Of a stretch of 64,000 nt of DNA, positions 45,001 through 56,916 are shown piece after piece. Each line of letters begins with the position of its first letter. Positions within the stretch are counted from its first letter, which is position 1. Source of the stretch: Nicotiana tabacum (taxonomy: Eukaryota; Streptophyta; Magnoliopsida; Solanales; Solanaceae); assembly GCF_000715075.1 (NCBI RefSeq), contig NC_134081.1:66513153-66577152 (forward strand). Direction: 5' to 3'. The notes beneath the pieces were generated by a model, which saw only the letters and a program-made list of their open reading frames with translations, was not told the DNA's origin and did not search any database. Both the position numbers and the translations under genes were made by a program.

Positions 45001-45352
45001 ACCTTGCGTGCAGATGTTGGCTGCTGATGTTGCTGTGTTCAATGGGAGCTGGATTGAAGATGTACCTGCGTCCCGGCTGTAGCTGCCTCTTGTTCGTGGT
45101 AGCTTTAGATATGTAAAACTCTGTTTATGTACTATTCAAACATACTTTGTATTTATTTTATTTCCGCTTTGTAAACTCTATTCTTAGAAGCTCATGATTT
45201 GTACTACCAGTTCTTGGGGAATGTATTAGATTCAGATATTTCTTTACTTAATTTGTTTATAAATTATTATTGGAATTGGTTAGTGGTTAATTGGCTTACC
45301 TAGAGGGTTGTGTTAGATGCCATCACGACTAATCGGATTTAGGGTCGTGACA
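42006..45352 (+). mobile_element. Tekay-like solo LTR, TSD ATAAA
   Basis: It runs from TGGGAATTTTGAC to GGGTCGTGACA, flanked by ATAAA at 42001-42005 and 45353-45357. Length 3347 bases. The 3' part matches 1-1354. It contains GCGG dyads (42195-42450), a CpG-rich GCGAACGC block (42990-43290), hairpin repeats (44221-44425), and the CTCGTCACTAC and GTACATGGGG blocks (44923-44970). No primer site follows, so it is a solo LTR. Frames inside (for example 43456-43914, 152 codons) look accidental. Confidence 0.7.
44221..44425 (+). repeat. Hairpin repeats of GTTGC-N5-GCAAC type
   Basis: Four copies of GGGAT(C/T)GGG(T/C)TGC..: a decayed one near 44227, GTTGC-ATTCC-GCAAC (44269-44283), GCTGC-ACGCC-GCAGT (44315-44329) and GCTGC-ATGCC-GCAAC (44411-44425). 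Confidence 0.75.
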
Positions 45353-46056
45353 ATAAACCTTATGGGTATTTAATTTAATATTTTTTATGATTGGGTGTTG
45401 ATTATTTAGCCTAGTTAATGCTATAATTTTAGAATTAATAGTTGCAAACATTGATTCATGCCTTTTTGACTTAGTCTCTACTTGAGAAAGAGGGATCTAG
45501 TCTAGGATAACTTGGCTAATGAGAAATTGGGTTAATTAAGAGTTCGATTGGCCTAATTAAAGGTTCAAACTAGAGATAGTAAAAAACCGACTTGAGCTCA
45601 TATCAACTATTTTGTTTGATACTCATTTGGGCTTGAGAAAGCCAAATTGGGCAAAATCACTCTCTGACCGAGAGGTATTGAGTGGGTAATGTAGAGTTGA
45701 GAGCTATAATATAACCCAATCAATAAAATAAGTATTAACGTATATATCCCATTAGGCGAACACCTAGGTTATGGTCACATCCCTAGGCTTTTAAACTATT
45801 TGGAAAAATACCAAAAATATTCATTTCTAGTTTACTTTCCTTAGCTCACAATTGTTAGAGTAATAGTAGAAGTAGAAATCAAAACTCTTTGTGGAAGTGC
45901 AAATTTAGTTAATCCATTCGCTTTCGTCAAATATATACTCATAACACCCCTTACAACTCTCTGTGGATTTGACCTCGACTCATAGTTGGGTAATTTATAT
46001 TGCATACGACCGTATTATATCTCTTATCGAGGTATGTTGTAGACGTCATCAATTTT

Positions 46057-46074
46057 TGGCATCGTTGCCGGGGA
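46057..46074 (+). other. Athila primer-binding site, tRNA-Asp type
   Basis: TGGCATCGTTGCCGGGGA is complementary to the 3' end of plant tRNA-Asp apart from two transitions in the first CGCC. It lies five bases after the LTR end. Confidence 0.8.
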
Positions 46075-46171
46075 GTTAAAACGGTGTTAGCTATATATTT
46101 GGGTTTGTTTTTGGAATATCTTCTTTTCCTTCTGTGTTACTAACTTGTTTTAAACAAATTTAGGTACAACC

Positions 46172-47790
46172 ATGGCATCAAATAATGATCTCGAAAATAT
46201 GCCTTTGGGGGATGTAGACATCGAGGATGAGCAAGTTGAAGAGGTGCCTCCTGAACCTCAAGACAATCGAAGAGGCCAGGCGCCTAATGAAAATGTACCC
46301 GCTCCACCCCCACCTCTACCAAAGCGGCTCCACACCGGGTGTTACCCAATGAAGGATATGCTAGTGCAATAGTCACTCCCTATATTAGGGCGGGCAACTT
46401 CCAAATCACTAATGTGATGCTCACTTTGCTTGAGCAACGGGGTTTCTTCACCGGTGCTCCAACTCAAAATGCGTATAAACATTTGAAGGGGTTTGTGGAT
46501 ACTTGTTGGGGAAGAAAACAAACAAATATCTTCGAGGATGCATTGAGGCTAAGGCTTTTTCCCTTCTCTCTATGGGTTAAAGCTTTAGATTGGTTGGAAC
46601 GATTACCGAACCATTCCATTCACAATTGGGATGAGTTGGCAGAAATATTTATTGCTAAGTTCTTCTTTCCCGGGTACATGGCTACACTTCGAGATGAGAT
46701 TTTGGCATTCAAGCAAGCTCCAAATAAACCACTACACGAAATATGGGAGCGATATAGAACTATGGTCAAGGAATGTTCCAACAACAATATGACGGAAAAC
46801 ATCATTCAACAAACCTTCTATCGTGGGATTAACTCAACCAACCAATGTGTAGTGAATCAACTTGTCGGTGGAAACTTTATGACTACGCCTTATGCGGAGG
46901 CGTGTGAGATTTTGGATGAAATGGCGGAAACGTCACCGGCTTGGTAATCCCGGGCCAATGTTCCACAAGGTTATCCGAATATGATCCACCTTCACAAAGA
47001 ATTGCATGACCATGTACAAGCCATTACCGAATTGACTACTACCATGAATCAACTAGCAAAGGCTCAACTCTATCAAGTGCAAAATCCTAAGCAAGTCAAT
47101 GCTATAGAAGGAGTAAGCATGATGGTAAGCAATAGGAGGACCAAGGGTCCACAAGTGCAAAATAGAGTGGAGAACTATGTGCAAGAAGATGCAAGTTTTG
47201 AGCAAGATGATTCCTATAATGAACAAGAAGAGTAGGTGCAATATGTGAACAATTTTCAAGGGCAAAGAAATAACTTTCAATGCCCAAACCAACAACAATG
47301 TGACCTCAAAATAATCAAGGCAATTGGAATTCTAACAATGAAGGCAATTGTAGCGGAAACAATCAAGTGAATTGGCATAACAACAACAATCAAGGAAATT
47401 GGAGTGGAAATAATCAAAGAAATTGGAGGGGGGAGGAGGTAACAATCAAGGCGGATGGAACAACAATCAAGGCAACCAACGGTTGGATTTTCAACCGGGG
47501 GTCGGGTTTTCAATGGCCCCCGATGTACCAACATCCGAACAACCCGCCTCCTTATCCTTCACATTGTTCAAGTTCTTCAAACAATGAGATGAGGTGTATT
47601 GAAAATATGTTCAAGCAAATGATGGAAAAGAATGCCGATTCAGATGTCCAACTTGCCTCACACAACACATCAATCCGCAACTTAGAAGTTCAAATGAGGC
47701 AAATCTCTTAAGCTCTAAATTCTTGTCCTAAAGGGGCACTACCAAGTGGTACGGTAGTAAACCCAAAGGGTGGAAATAACACGATACACG
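46172..47790 (+). pseudogene. gag: Athila gag remnant
   Basis: The ATG at 46172 starts an acidic, Pro-rich N-terminus. A frameshift near 46345 leads into the 202-codon frame 46339-46947 with the capsid core: LRLRLFPFSLWVKALDWL, NWDELAEIFIAKFF and EIWERYRTMVKEC. A TAG at about 46945 and later frame changes break the rest: a helical linker (46981-47235), then an Asn/Gln/Gly-rich tail rich in NNQGNW repeats (47270-47500). No intact zinc knuckle is seen. Gag would form the virus-like particle in a working element. Confidence 0.8.
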
Positions 47791-47792
47791 CC

Positions 47793-48647
47793 ATGAACAT
47801 TACCACAAGAAGTGGAAGAGGTGGGAATGGACCCACCTCCAGTCAAAGGCAACTTGTCGATTATGATCGAGTGATACAAGAAGAGGAGATCCTGAACAAT
47901 GTGGTGCAACCTAAGGATGAAGTTCGGATTGATATTGATGATAGTGTGGAAGAGACTCAAGAGGAAGTGAACCCGTCTAGGGAACACATTATTGACATAC
48001 TGGAGCCGGTAGTGTAAAAGGCTAAGGCACCATTGCCTAAGCCTCCACCTCCATACCCTCAAAGACTTGCCAAGCAAAATGGTGTGAATCAATTCAAGAA
48101 GTTCATTCAAATGATGAAGAGTCTCTCAATCAATGTGCCATTAGTTGAAGCTTTGGAACAAATGCCCAGTTATGCAAAGTTTATGAAGGATCTTGTGACA
48201 AAGAAGCAGTTAATGTATTTTGAAACTATCAAAGTCACTCATCAAGTGAGTGAAATTGTGCATTCAATGGCTCCTAAGTTGGAGGATCCCGGTGCTTTCA
48301 CGATTTCGTGTACAATTGGGAGTGCCGAGTTTGCTAAAGCTCTTTGTGATCTTGGGGCAAGTATCAATTTGATGCCCTATTTGATTTTCATGACTTTGGG
48401 AATTGGGCAACCAAAACCCACCTCTATGAGATTGCAAATGGCCGATCGTACAATGAAGAGGCCTTTGGGTGTAATTGAAGATGTTTTGGTTTGTGTTGAT
48501 AAATTCATTCTTCTGGTGGATTTTGTCATCCTAGATTATGAGGTTGATTATGAAGTGCCAATTATTCTTGGGAGACCTTTCCTTGCTACGGGGAAGGCTC
48601 TTTGTGATGTTGAAGCCGAAGAACTTACCTTCCGGGTTGGTAATTAA
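47793..48647 (+). pseudogene. pol: Athila protease region
   Basis: The frame opens at NITTRSGRG, runs through an acidic linker, and after one TAG at about 48015 reads PPPPYPQRLAKQNG and the aspartic protease core. The active-site motif is ALCDLGASINLMP (about 48340-48375), and the downstream PIILGRPFLATG matches the family's flap-to-hydrophobic region. Protease would cut the Gag-Pol polyprotein. This stretch is one of the least damaged parts of pol. Confidence 0.75.
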
Positions 48648-50542
48648 AAAGTGGTATTCCATCTGTGTAAGTTCATACGGCAACCAAATAGCAATGGGGT
48701 GTGCTCTTTTATGGACTTGGTGATCGATGTTATTGTTGATGAAATAAGTGCTACAATCAATGTTGGTGATATGTTAAAGGCCGTCTTGCTCAACTTTGAT
48801 GATGACGAGATGGATGGATTCATGGAATGAGTGAACTCTTTGTAAAGAATGGGGTCGTATAATTATGCACCCCGAAAATTATCCTTGGATCATGAAAATA
48901 GGACAACTCCTCCTAAAAAGCCTTCTATTGAAGAGTGTCCTACCTTGGAGTTAAAACCATTTCCTCCACGTCTTCGGTATGAATTTCTTGGTCCTTTTTC
49001 TACTTTACCGGTTATTCTTTTCTCTTGTTTGACTAACGTACGGATAGATTCCACTTTGGCGGTGCTACAAAAGAGGAAGAAGGCTATTGGATGGACTTTG
49101 GCAGATATTCGGGGGATAAGCCCCGCATTTTGTATGCATAAGATCAATTTGGAGGATGGCGCCAAACCATCTATTGAACATCAAAGGAGACTCAATGAGG
49201 CTATGCAAGAAGTTGTCAAAAAGGAGATTATCAAGTGGTTGGATGACGAGGTTGTCTACCCCATCTTCGATAGTTCATGAACTTCTCCGGTTCAATGTGT
49301 CCCAAAGAAAAGGGGCATGAAAGTGGTCACCAATGACAATAATGAGTTGATTCCTACAAGAACGGTGACCGGATGGAGGGTGTGTATGTACTAGCGCAAG
49401 CTCAACAAAGTCACAAGGAAGGATCACTTTCCACTTCCTTTCTTAGATCAAATGCTTGATATATTGGCCTTCTGTGCTTTCTATTGCTTTCTTGATGGGT
49501 ATTCGGGCTACAACCAAATTCTTATTGCTCCGAAAGATCAAGAGAAAACAACCTTTACATGTCCCTATGGTACTTTCGCATTCAATCGAATGCCATTTGG
49601 TTTGTGCAATGCACCGGCGACGTTTTATGATGGCTATTTTCACGGATATGGTAGAGGACTACCTTGAGGTCTTCATGGATGACTTTTCGGTGGTTGGAGA
49701 TTCTTTTGATGATTGTCTTGAAAAATTTGGATAAAGTGTTGTCTAGATGTGAAGAAATAAATTTTGTGCTTAATTGGGAGAAATGTCATTTCATGGTCGA
49801 GGAAGGCATTGTCCTTGGCCAAAAAATCTCAAAGAATGGAATTGAAGTTGACAAGGCAAAGATTGAAGTGATTTCTAAACTTCCACCTCCAACTTCGGTA
49901 AAGGGTGTGCAGAGTTTCTTAGGCCACGCGGGGTTTTACCGGTATTTCATCAAAGATTTCTCTAAGGTGGTGAACTCGTTGTGAAATCTTTTTAAGAAGG
50001 ATGCTAAGTTTAACTTCAAAGATGATTGCATGAGAGCTTTTGAATTGTTAAAGTTCAAGTTGATAACTACTCCCATCATCACCGCTCCAAATCGGAGTAT
50101 GCCTTTTAAACTCATGTGTGATGCAAGTGACGTACCGGTTGGGGCTATTTTGGGGCAACGCATCAACAAGATTTTTTATCCGGTCTACTATGCAAGTAAG
50201 ACCATGAATGGTGCCCAAGTCAACTATACCATTACGGAGAAGGAGCTCCTTGCCATTGTGTTTGCAATTGAGAAGTTTCGCCCGTACTTGATGAGTGCGA
50301 AAGTCATTGTCCACACGGATCATGCGGTGCTTCATTATCTTATGAGCAAAAAAGACTCCAAAGCTTGGTTGATGAGATGGGTGCTCTTGTTGCAAAATTT
50401 TGATATTGACATCCAAGATAGGAAAGGTTACGAAAACCAAGTGGCAGACCACTTGTGTTGTTTGGAGGAGGAGGGGATGCCGTATGATGGCCTTGAAATC
50501 AATGACTCCTTCCCGATGAGCAACTCTTGGCAATTTCAATAA
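48648..50542 (+). pseudogene. pol: Athila reverse transcriptase and RNase H
   Basis: Reverse transcriptase starts near 49050 (RKKAIGWTLADIRGI). It passes a TGA at 49278 and a TAG in place of Asp-Tyr near 49390 (CMY then RKLNK). It then reads YCFLDGYSGYNQI and FGLCNAPATF, a frameshift near 49625, and the catalytic motif EVFMDDFSVVG (about 49668-49700). The RNase H frame 50030-50542 keeps CDASD, TEKELLA and HTDHA, so its acidic residues survive. Several stops and at least two frameshifts prevent expression as one protein. The domain order protease-RT-RNase H-integrase is that of Ty3 elements. Confidence 0.8.
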
Positions 50543-50694
50543 AGGAGGTGTCGTGGTTTGCGGATCTAGCAAATTTTCTTGTGTGCGAAATCATTCCGGA
50601 TGAGTTCTTTTCAAGCCAAAGGAAGAAGCTCAAATGGGATTGTTAAGATTATTATTGAGATGAACCATATCTTTTCCGAATTTGTAGGGATTGG

Positions 50695-51817
50695 GTGATT
50701 CGAAGATGTGTACCGGAAGAAGATCAAGGTGAAATTCTTGGGGCTTGTCATTATTGTCCATATGGTGAAGCAAGAACGACGGCTAAAGTGCTTAGTTGCA
50801 GTTTCTATTGGCCTACTCTTTACAAGGATGCAAGTGAGTTAGTGAAAAGATGTGATGAATGCCAATGGGCCGATAGGATATCAAAGAAGAATGAAATGTC
50901 TCTCACAACCATTTTGGAGATTGATATTTTTGATGTGTGGGGTATTGACTTCATGGACCCTTTTTGAGTTCTTGTGGAAACGCCTACATCTTGGTCGCGG
51001 TGGATTATGTGTCCAAATGGGTTGAGGCCATTGGTTTACCCAACAATGAGGTGAGAAGTGTGGTGGCTTTCTTGAAGAATAATATTTTCACAAGGTTTGG
51101 TACTCCGCGTGCAATTATAAGTCATGGGGGGTCATATTTTTGCAACAAGGCTTTCGACAGTTTACTTGGCAAGTATGGTGTTACTCACAAATTCATGATC
51201 CCCTATTATCCACAAGCTAGCGGGTAAGTGGAAGTCTCCAATTGGGAAATAAGGAGTATCTTGCCCAAAATTGTGAATGATTATCAGACGGATTGGTCCA
51301 AGAAGCTTGATGATACATTATGGGCTTATCGGGCGGCTTACAAAACACCTATCGGAATGTCTCCATACCAGTTGGTGTTCGTGAAAGCTTGTCATCTTCC
51401 GGTGGAGTTAGAGCACAAGGTCATGTGGGCTCTAAAGAAGTTGAATCTTGATTAGGATGTAGCCGCTAACTTGAGGGTGGCACACTTGAATGAATTGGAT
51501 GAGTTCCGGTATCATGCTTATGCAAGTTCATCCTTGTACAAAGAAAAGATGAAATACCTTCATGAAAATACATTTGGAATAAATAGTTCAAGGTGGACGA
51601 TCTTGTATTGTTGTTTAACTCAAGGTTGAGGATGTTTTCCGGGAAGCTAAAATCCAAATGGAGTGGTCCTTTTGAAATTGTGGGTGTGACACCTTTTGGT
51701 GCATTAGACTTGGAGAACAAAAATAATGAAGTATTCCGAGTCTTTGGTCACCGAGTGAAGCACTACTTGGGAAAAGTTGTAGATAGCCATGTCGTGTCGG
51801 TCATTCATTTTACTTGA
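50695..51817 (+). pseudogene. pol: Athila integrase
   Basis: The zinc-binding end survives in part (FYWPTLYKDASELVKRCDECQ), but the His-His half looks deleted around YGEARTTAKV. In the catalytic core the first Asp is present (DVWGIDFMD). The second is replaced: RAIISHGGSYFCN has His where Asp is expected. The glutamate region ([11 protein letters not shown]) follows a TAG at 51225. The frames 50695-50967, 50964-51227, 51228-51455 and 51593-51817 cover the C-terminal domain, ending GHRVKHYLGKV. Clearly inactive. No chromodomain is seen, as expected for Athila. Confidence 0.8.
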
Positions 51818-53045
51818 GAATAATTTGCGTCGTGTCGCGACGTTAAATCAGGCGCTTCTTGGGAGGCAAGCCATGTTCTTTTCCTTTTTCTATTGTAGTT
51901 AGGTGTTATTTTTGTTCTAACCTGATTTGAAGTGTGCTACAGGGGTGAGTGTCACTTATAGGAATTATGGGCGAAATTATGGCTAAGTGTTCTAAGGAAT
52001 GCGATCCGCATTTTAATTGTGCGGACCGCACATTTGTTGGTGCTATAGCAAAAGAGCATTGTGGCCGCACAATTAGCCCGCGGACCATACAATTGAGATG
52101 ATGAAAATACCAATTCTCTGCAGTTTTAGCCTATCAGTGCGGAGGTCGATCTACGACCGCACTTGAAATCTGTGGCCGCACATGAAAATGTGCGGACCGC
52201 AGATGAAAAGCTGAGATGAGGTCCCCAGGTAACAGAGTGCATACCGCACATGAAATTTTGTGACCACACTCGTCCTTCCTCCCCTTAGCAAACAATTAGT
52301 ATAAATAGAGGAACAAGGCCATTTTTACGCTTTTCACTCTCTGAACAAAAACATTGTGCTATGTTGAATTTTCTTGGAAATTTTATCTGTCCACACACAC
52401 AACTACTTTGATCGTTCACTCATTACACTCACTTCATCTGGTATGCTTCAATTTCACATTACTTTTTTCATAGTTTAATTTATAGATTTTTAGTTCTTTT
52501 TAGGCCATTTATCATTAGGGTTCAATTGTGTGTCCATGTGGGGTAAATCTGAACTGGGTTAACTTGATACATGCTCTATGGGGACTAGGTTAGTATAATT
52601 CACTATTTTTACAAGGTTACCATGTCTAATTGTACACGAAATTGAAAAACCTAGATAGAAAAGTTTGATCAGTACGTAAATTTTGAAATCTACGGTCGCA
52701 CTTGAATTTGTGCGGTTCGCAAATGTTGAATTTAAGGCAACTTAGTGAAGAAGGGATCTGCGGCCGCAAGTTAAAATGTGTGGACCGCAGAATTCCCATC
52801 GCGGCCGCAGAATATCACATTTACTATCATCAGAGAGTCCTTCCTTTGAGACTCTAATGTGCGGCACGCAAATTTAATTGTGCAGATCGCAGAAATCCTG
52901 TTGTGGTCGCACATTGACCAATTCTCTGTCATCAGAGAGTGGGCATTTTTGGGTTTCATAGGTGCGGCCGCAAGTGAAATTGTGCGGACCGCACTTCACT
53001 TTTGCGGCCGCACAACAATAATGTGCGGTCCAAAAGTCCTCATCT
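51818..53045 (+). other. Athila 3' region with GCGG dyad arrays
   Basis: No open frame of interest. Two clusters of GCGGCCGCA and GCGGACCGCA motifs (52005-52265 and 52690-53030) flank a promoter-like site at 52300. TCATCTG|GTATGC near 52440 could be a splice donor. The end CATCT (53041-53045) is the target duplication of the next solo LTR. Confidence 0.6.
52300..52308 (+). promoter_or_regulatory. TATA box, possible promoter of the accessory ORF
   Basis: TATAAATAG is followed by GAGGAACAAGG and a CT-rich leader (CACTCTCTGAAC). It lies between integrase and the plus-strand ORF at 57795. Before the solo LTRs arrived that ORF would have begun about 900 bases downstream, so this may be its promoter. 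Confidence 0.4.
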
Positions 53046-54234
53046 TGTAAAGCCTCGTGAAATTTCACCTAGAACCCGAGGTTTTGTGGTGCCGAGGTAA
53101 GCTAATGTGTGTGAGGATTATAGGTAAGCTAATGTGTTTGCAGAACATGGCAGTTCTGCGGTCCACTATGCGGCCGCAGAACCGTTTTGTGAGCCGCAGA
53201 TCCTATCGCAGAACCAGCATGAGAAATTTTGAAAGGAGGTTCTGCGGTCCATAATACGATCACAGAATTGGTCTATGGACCGCAGACCTGTCGCAGAGTG
53301 AAGCAGAAATACCCAGTTCCGGAAGGCCATTATTCGGTCTATTTTGCGGACCGCAGAAGTGTTATGCAGTCGCATATGTGATCGCAGATCTGCATTGGGG
53401 CTTCATTTTTCTAAATTTATAACCTGACCCCCATTTTGTTTATCTGGCCTGAGAGTTCATTTTTGGGGGATTACCTGTCATTTTAGAGAGAGGAGAGAGC
53501 TATTCTAGAGAGAGAAAAGGGAGGACAAAGAATTTCACTACTCTACTCTAATCAAACCTTGGAATTTCATCAAAAGGAACTTGCTAGGGCTTTAAAAAGG
53601 TAATAATTTCTTCCTCCAATTCTTCAATTTTGGGTGTGGGTTGATTATGGGTAATAGGGGTAGATTTATCACATGCATGAGCTAATAGAGACTGTGGGGC
53701 AGCTGTTGAACCATCTTGGGTGGTTTTGTTCTTGAATTAGTTAAGGGAGGATTGGGTCGTCAGTGTAGCAACTCTTGCCATATGAATTCCTCTAATCATG
53801 CTTGTAATTCTCCCCTCTTCTATAGATTAACATCGTTAGAAGTGCTGGGACATTATTGTTGCATCAAGGAAAGCTCTTTCGAGGTATGAAGGCTAAACAC
53901 TTCTTTGAGTATCAAAATTCCCGAGTCCTTGCAAAACTCCACCATGTGTAGTCGAACTTGAAACACTGTTGAGGTGGGATGTTCAAGCTAGTAAATTGAT
54001 TCTCATATTGTATAATGTGTTCGAACCCTCATGTGTTAAAGATTTTCTATTGTGACTTAATTATGTTATACCCCTTTTTGGGAAGAAAACCTTGTATGAA
54101 ATCAATGTAACCAAACACTTATTTCTCATATGATGAAACCTTATGAACTTACACTTGCTAAGGCCAAAGGTGTCAAACGGTTGATTGGAAGAGAACTCTT
54201 TGTACAAACTATTGTCGTTTTGGGAATCTAAATT

Positions 54235-54505
54235 GTGGTATTGTGATTATACCCGCATACATTGGGGTGAGGCGGCAGTGCCACTTTGTGTAGAATTGTG
54301 GTATTGTGATTACACCTCCACCCGCATACATTGGGGTGAGGCGGTAGGGCTGCTTTGTGTAGAGTAGTGGTATTGTGATTACACCTCCAACCGCATACAT
54401 TAGAGTGAGGCGGCGAGGCTGCTTTGTATAGAGTTTATGGTATTGTGATTGTACCTCCACCCGCATACATAGGGGTGAGGCGGTAGAGCTGCTTTGTGTA
54501 AAGGT
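54235..54505 (+). repeat. Four-copy array, period 63-70 bp
   Basis: Units begin GTGGTATTGTGATTA at 54235, 54298, 54367 and 54437. Each contains CCGCATACAT..GGGGTGAGGCGG, whose CCGC and GCGG ends can pair. The position in the LTR matches the hairpin arrays of the other LTR families. Confidence 0.8.
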
Positions 54506-54507
54506 GG

Positions 54508-56916
54508 TGTCACGCCCCAAAACCGAAGAGAATGACCGGCGCTTAATCGAGTGAACCCGACCGAGCAAGCCTGTTAGATTTCATTCTACCCAAACTCATC
54601 CACGAATAGAGATAATACATATTATCACTAATTAGACGAAAATGTGTTCACGTCTACAATACCAATTCATTTCCAATAGTTCCATCATTTTTAAAATCTC
54701 AAATGGACAAGTAATACAACCACAACATAACATAGTTTGTCTTTCCCCAGCACCAATACACAACCCACACTATATCTACGGAGCCTTTATAGATAAAGAA
54801 GAGTACCATGATAATGCCGGCAATAAGGCACTGGCTATACCTCAAACCGAATACACAAAGTACAAAAGATACATGACTCCGGAATGAAGTGGGGCTCACC
54901 AAGTCAGCTGGGAAGAAGGTGTACTGCTATCACAGATCAATATCTCCTGCTTTGGAATCACCTGCATCCATTTAAAGATGCAGCGCCCCCGGCAAAAGGG
55001 ACGTTAGTACCGTCGAATAGCACTAGTATGTATAACTAAAGAGTCTCTCAATAGAATGACAAATAATACAAACAAGATTATCATAATATCAATGAAAGCC
55101 TTAGTTAACATCAACCTCAATTTAGGATCAAGACAGTGTTTAAATTAATTTCCATATCTCATATTGGGAGATTTTTAGTATCGATATACTATTGTCCACA
55201 ATACCAGTACCATTATTCACCATACCAATACCCGTACTCTTAGCAAGGAGTCTGATCATGACCCGATCGGCTAGGCTATCTGATTAGAGACATCAACCAT
55301 AATTTCTCTCAATATCAATACCACCGTCTTTAACACGGAGTCCGATCACGACCTGATCAGCTAGGCTATCCATTAGGGACATCAACCACAATTACCATTT
55401 CAATTACAATTTCCAGCACAATCACCACCATGTGTGCGGCATGGTGTTTGATCACGACCCGATCGTCTAGGCTGTCTTAATCGAGACATCAACCTTTTTA
55501 TATCAATCATCATTTTTCATATTACTTTCATATCTTTTCATTTCATTGGCACTAATGGCCATAATTATAGGTTCATTCTTGGCACTAATGGCCATAATCA
55601 GTATTTCATGCTCACCTTTTCGATTTCAAATATCATCATCATTATCAACAACAAATATAATTCAAATCAAGGTGTGTAGTACACATGTGAGCAATTTAGA
55701 GTCAAAGGCATATACAGATATTTCACAAAGTTTGGCATAACAGCCTTCATTTGAACTTGACTTAAAGTCAAAATATTATTAATGCATAGACCATATTTTA
55801 ACACATCCTCAATTGGTAACATAACATGAATAAAGCATTTGGGATGCTTGTTGAACATATATCTTTCAACCCAATCTTACTCGGAATAGCCAGTTTCATA
55901 ATGAATCACTCGGGACTTACATAATTTACATGAATATCGTGGGATTCAATTCTAAGAGAAGAGTTTAGCCAACATACCGCACTTGAGCTTCCTTACACTC
56001 TAAATGTTTCGGAATTCTTAGCAACCTCAATCTATTTTAGAAATATAACAAATTGCACCAAAATAGGAAGATGATCATGGTTCTAGCTCACTTGAGCATT
56101 TTATCAAACACTAGGTGTGCATAAGGTTTTAATGTCCTTTTTATGAAGGATTCCATCATCCCACAACCCAATCTTTACAATTTTTAGCTCAACAATCTTC
56201 CTACACCCTTTGATAACACATGCATGTAAAATAAATAACTCTCATGCCCAAAAATTATCTTGCTAGTTACCCATTTTTAGAAGATTTCAAAATTAGGGTT
56301 TAGGGTGTAGAATCTTACCTCTAGGATGAAGACCTAGTGAGCTTCCCTTCTTAATCTTCCAAAACTTGAGCAAGAATTGAAGAAAAATTATTGAAGAATA
56401 CCTTCTCACTCTAGGGCACTCTCTCTCACTCTAAAATATCAGATTATGTCTCAAAAATGGTCCAAAGAGTGTATTTAACAAAATAGGATCGGGTTTTAAA
56501 AACCCAAAAATGGAGCTCCGGAACGGTTCTGCGGTCGCATAGTGGTTATGCGGACCGCATATCGGTCGCATAATTGCTGACAAAATGATCAAAAACAACT
56601 ATTTGTTTATGCGGTCACTATGCAGTCGCATAGTCGACCGCATAAGTGCTTCCAACTGACCCAATTAACTGCCTCACTCTGCGGCCATTATGAGGTCCGC
56701 AGAGTGATTCTGCGGTCGCATAATGGACCGCAGAAATGCACTTTTCCGCCAAAAATTTTCTTTTACTTTCCGGTGCATTGTTCAACCTAAAAAGTCTGAG
56801 CCACTTCTATAATCCTCAAACACGTAAGCCTAGTCCGGCACCATGAAACATTATTTTCTTTGCATATTTTACCGGGCTTTATACTTAAGTACTTCAAAAT
56901 TTTTCGGGGTGTTATA
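54508..56916 (-). mobile_element. Solo LTR nested in the previous solo LTR
   Basis: On the plus strand it runs TGTCACGCCCC to GGGTGTTATA. The flanks GGTGG (54503-54507) and GATGG (56917-56921) differ by one transition, consistent with an aged target duplication. Its sequence read on the minus strand follows the same order as the host LTR: GCGG dyads near the start, CTAACGTCCCTTTTGCCGGGG, and an end in GGGGCGTGACA. It is therefore a related family member in reverse. Three copies of GATCATGACCCGATCGGCTAGG (or close variants) lie at 55250-55480. Confidence 0.75.

Larger units (their letters stand above)
41999..46051 (+). repeat. Athila 5' LTR, split by a solo LTR
   Basis: The termini TGAT and ATCA are inverted copies of each other. 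Only seven bases precede the inserted solo LTR (42006-45352). After the second ATAAA the LTR runs from 45358 to 46051. Rejoined length is about 700 bases. The primer site follows at 46057. Confidence 0.7.
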
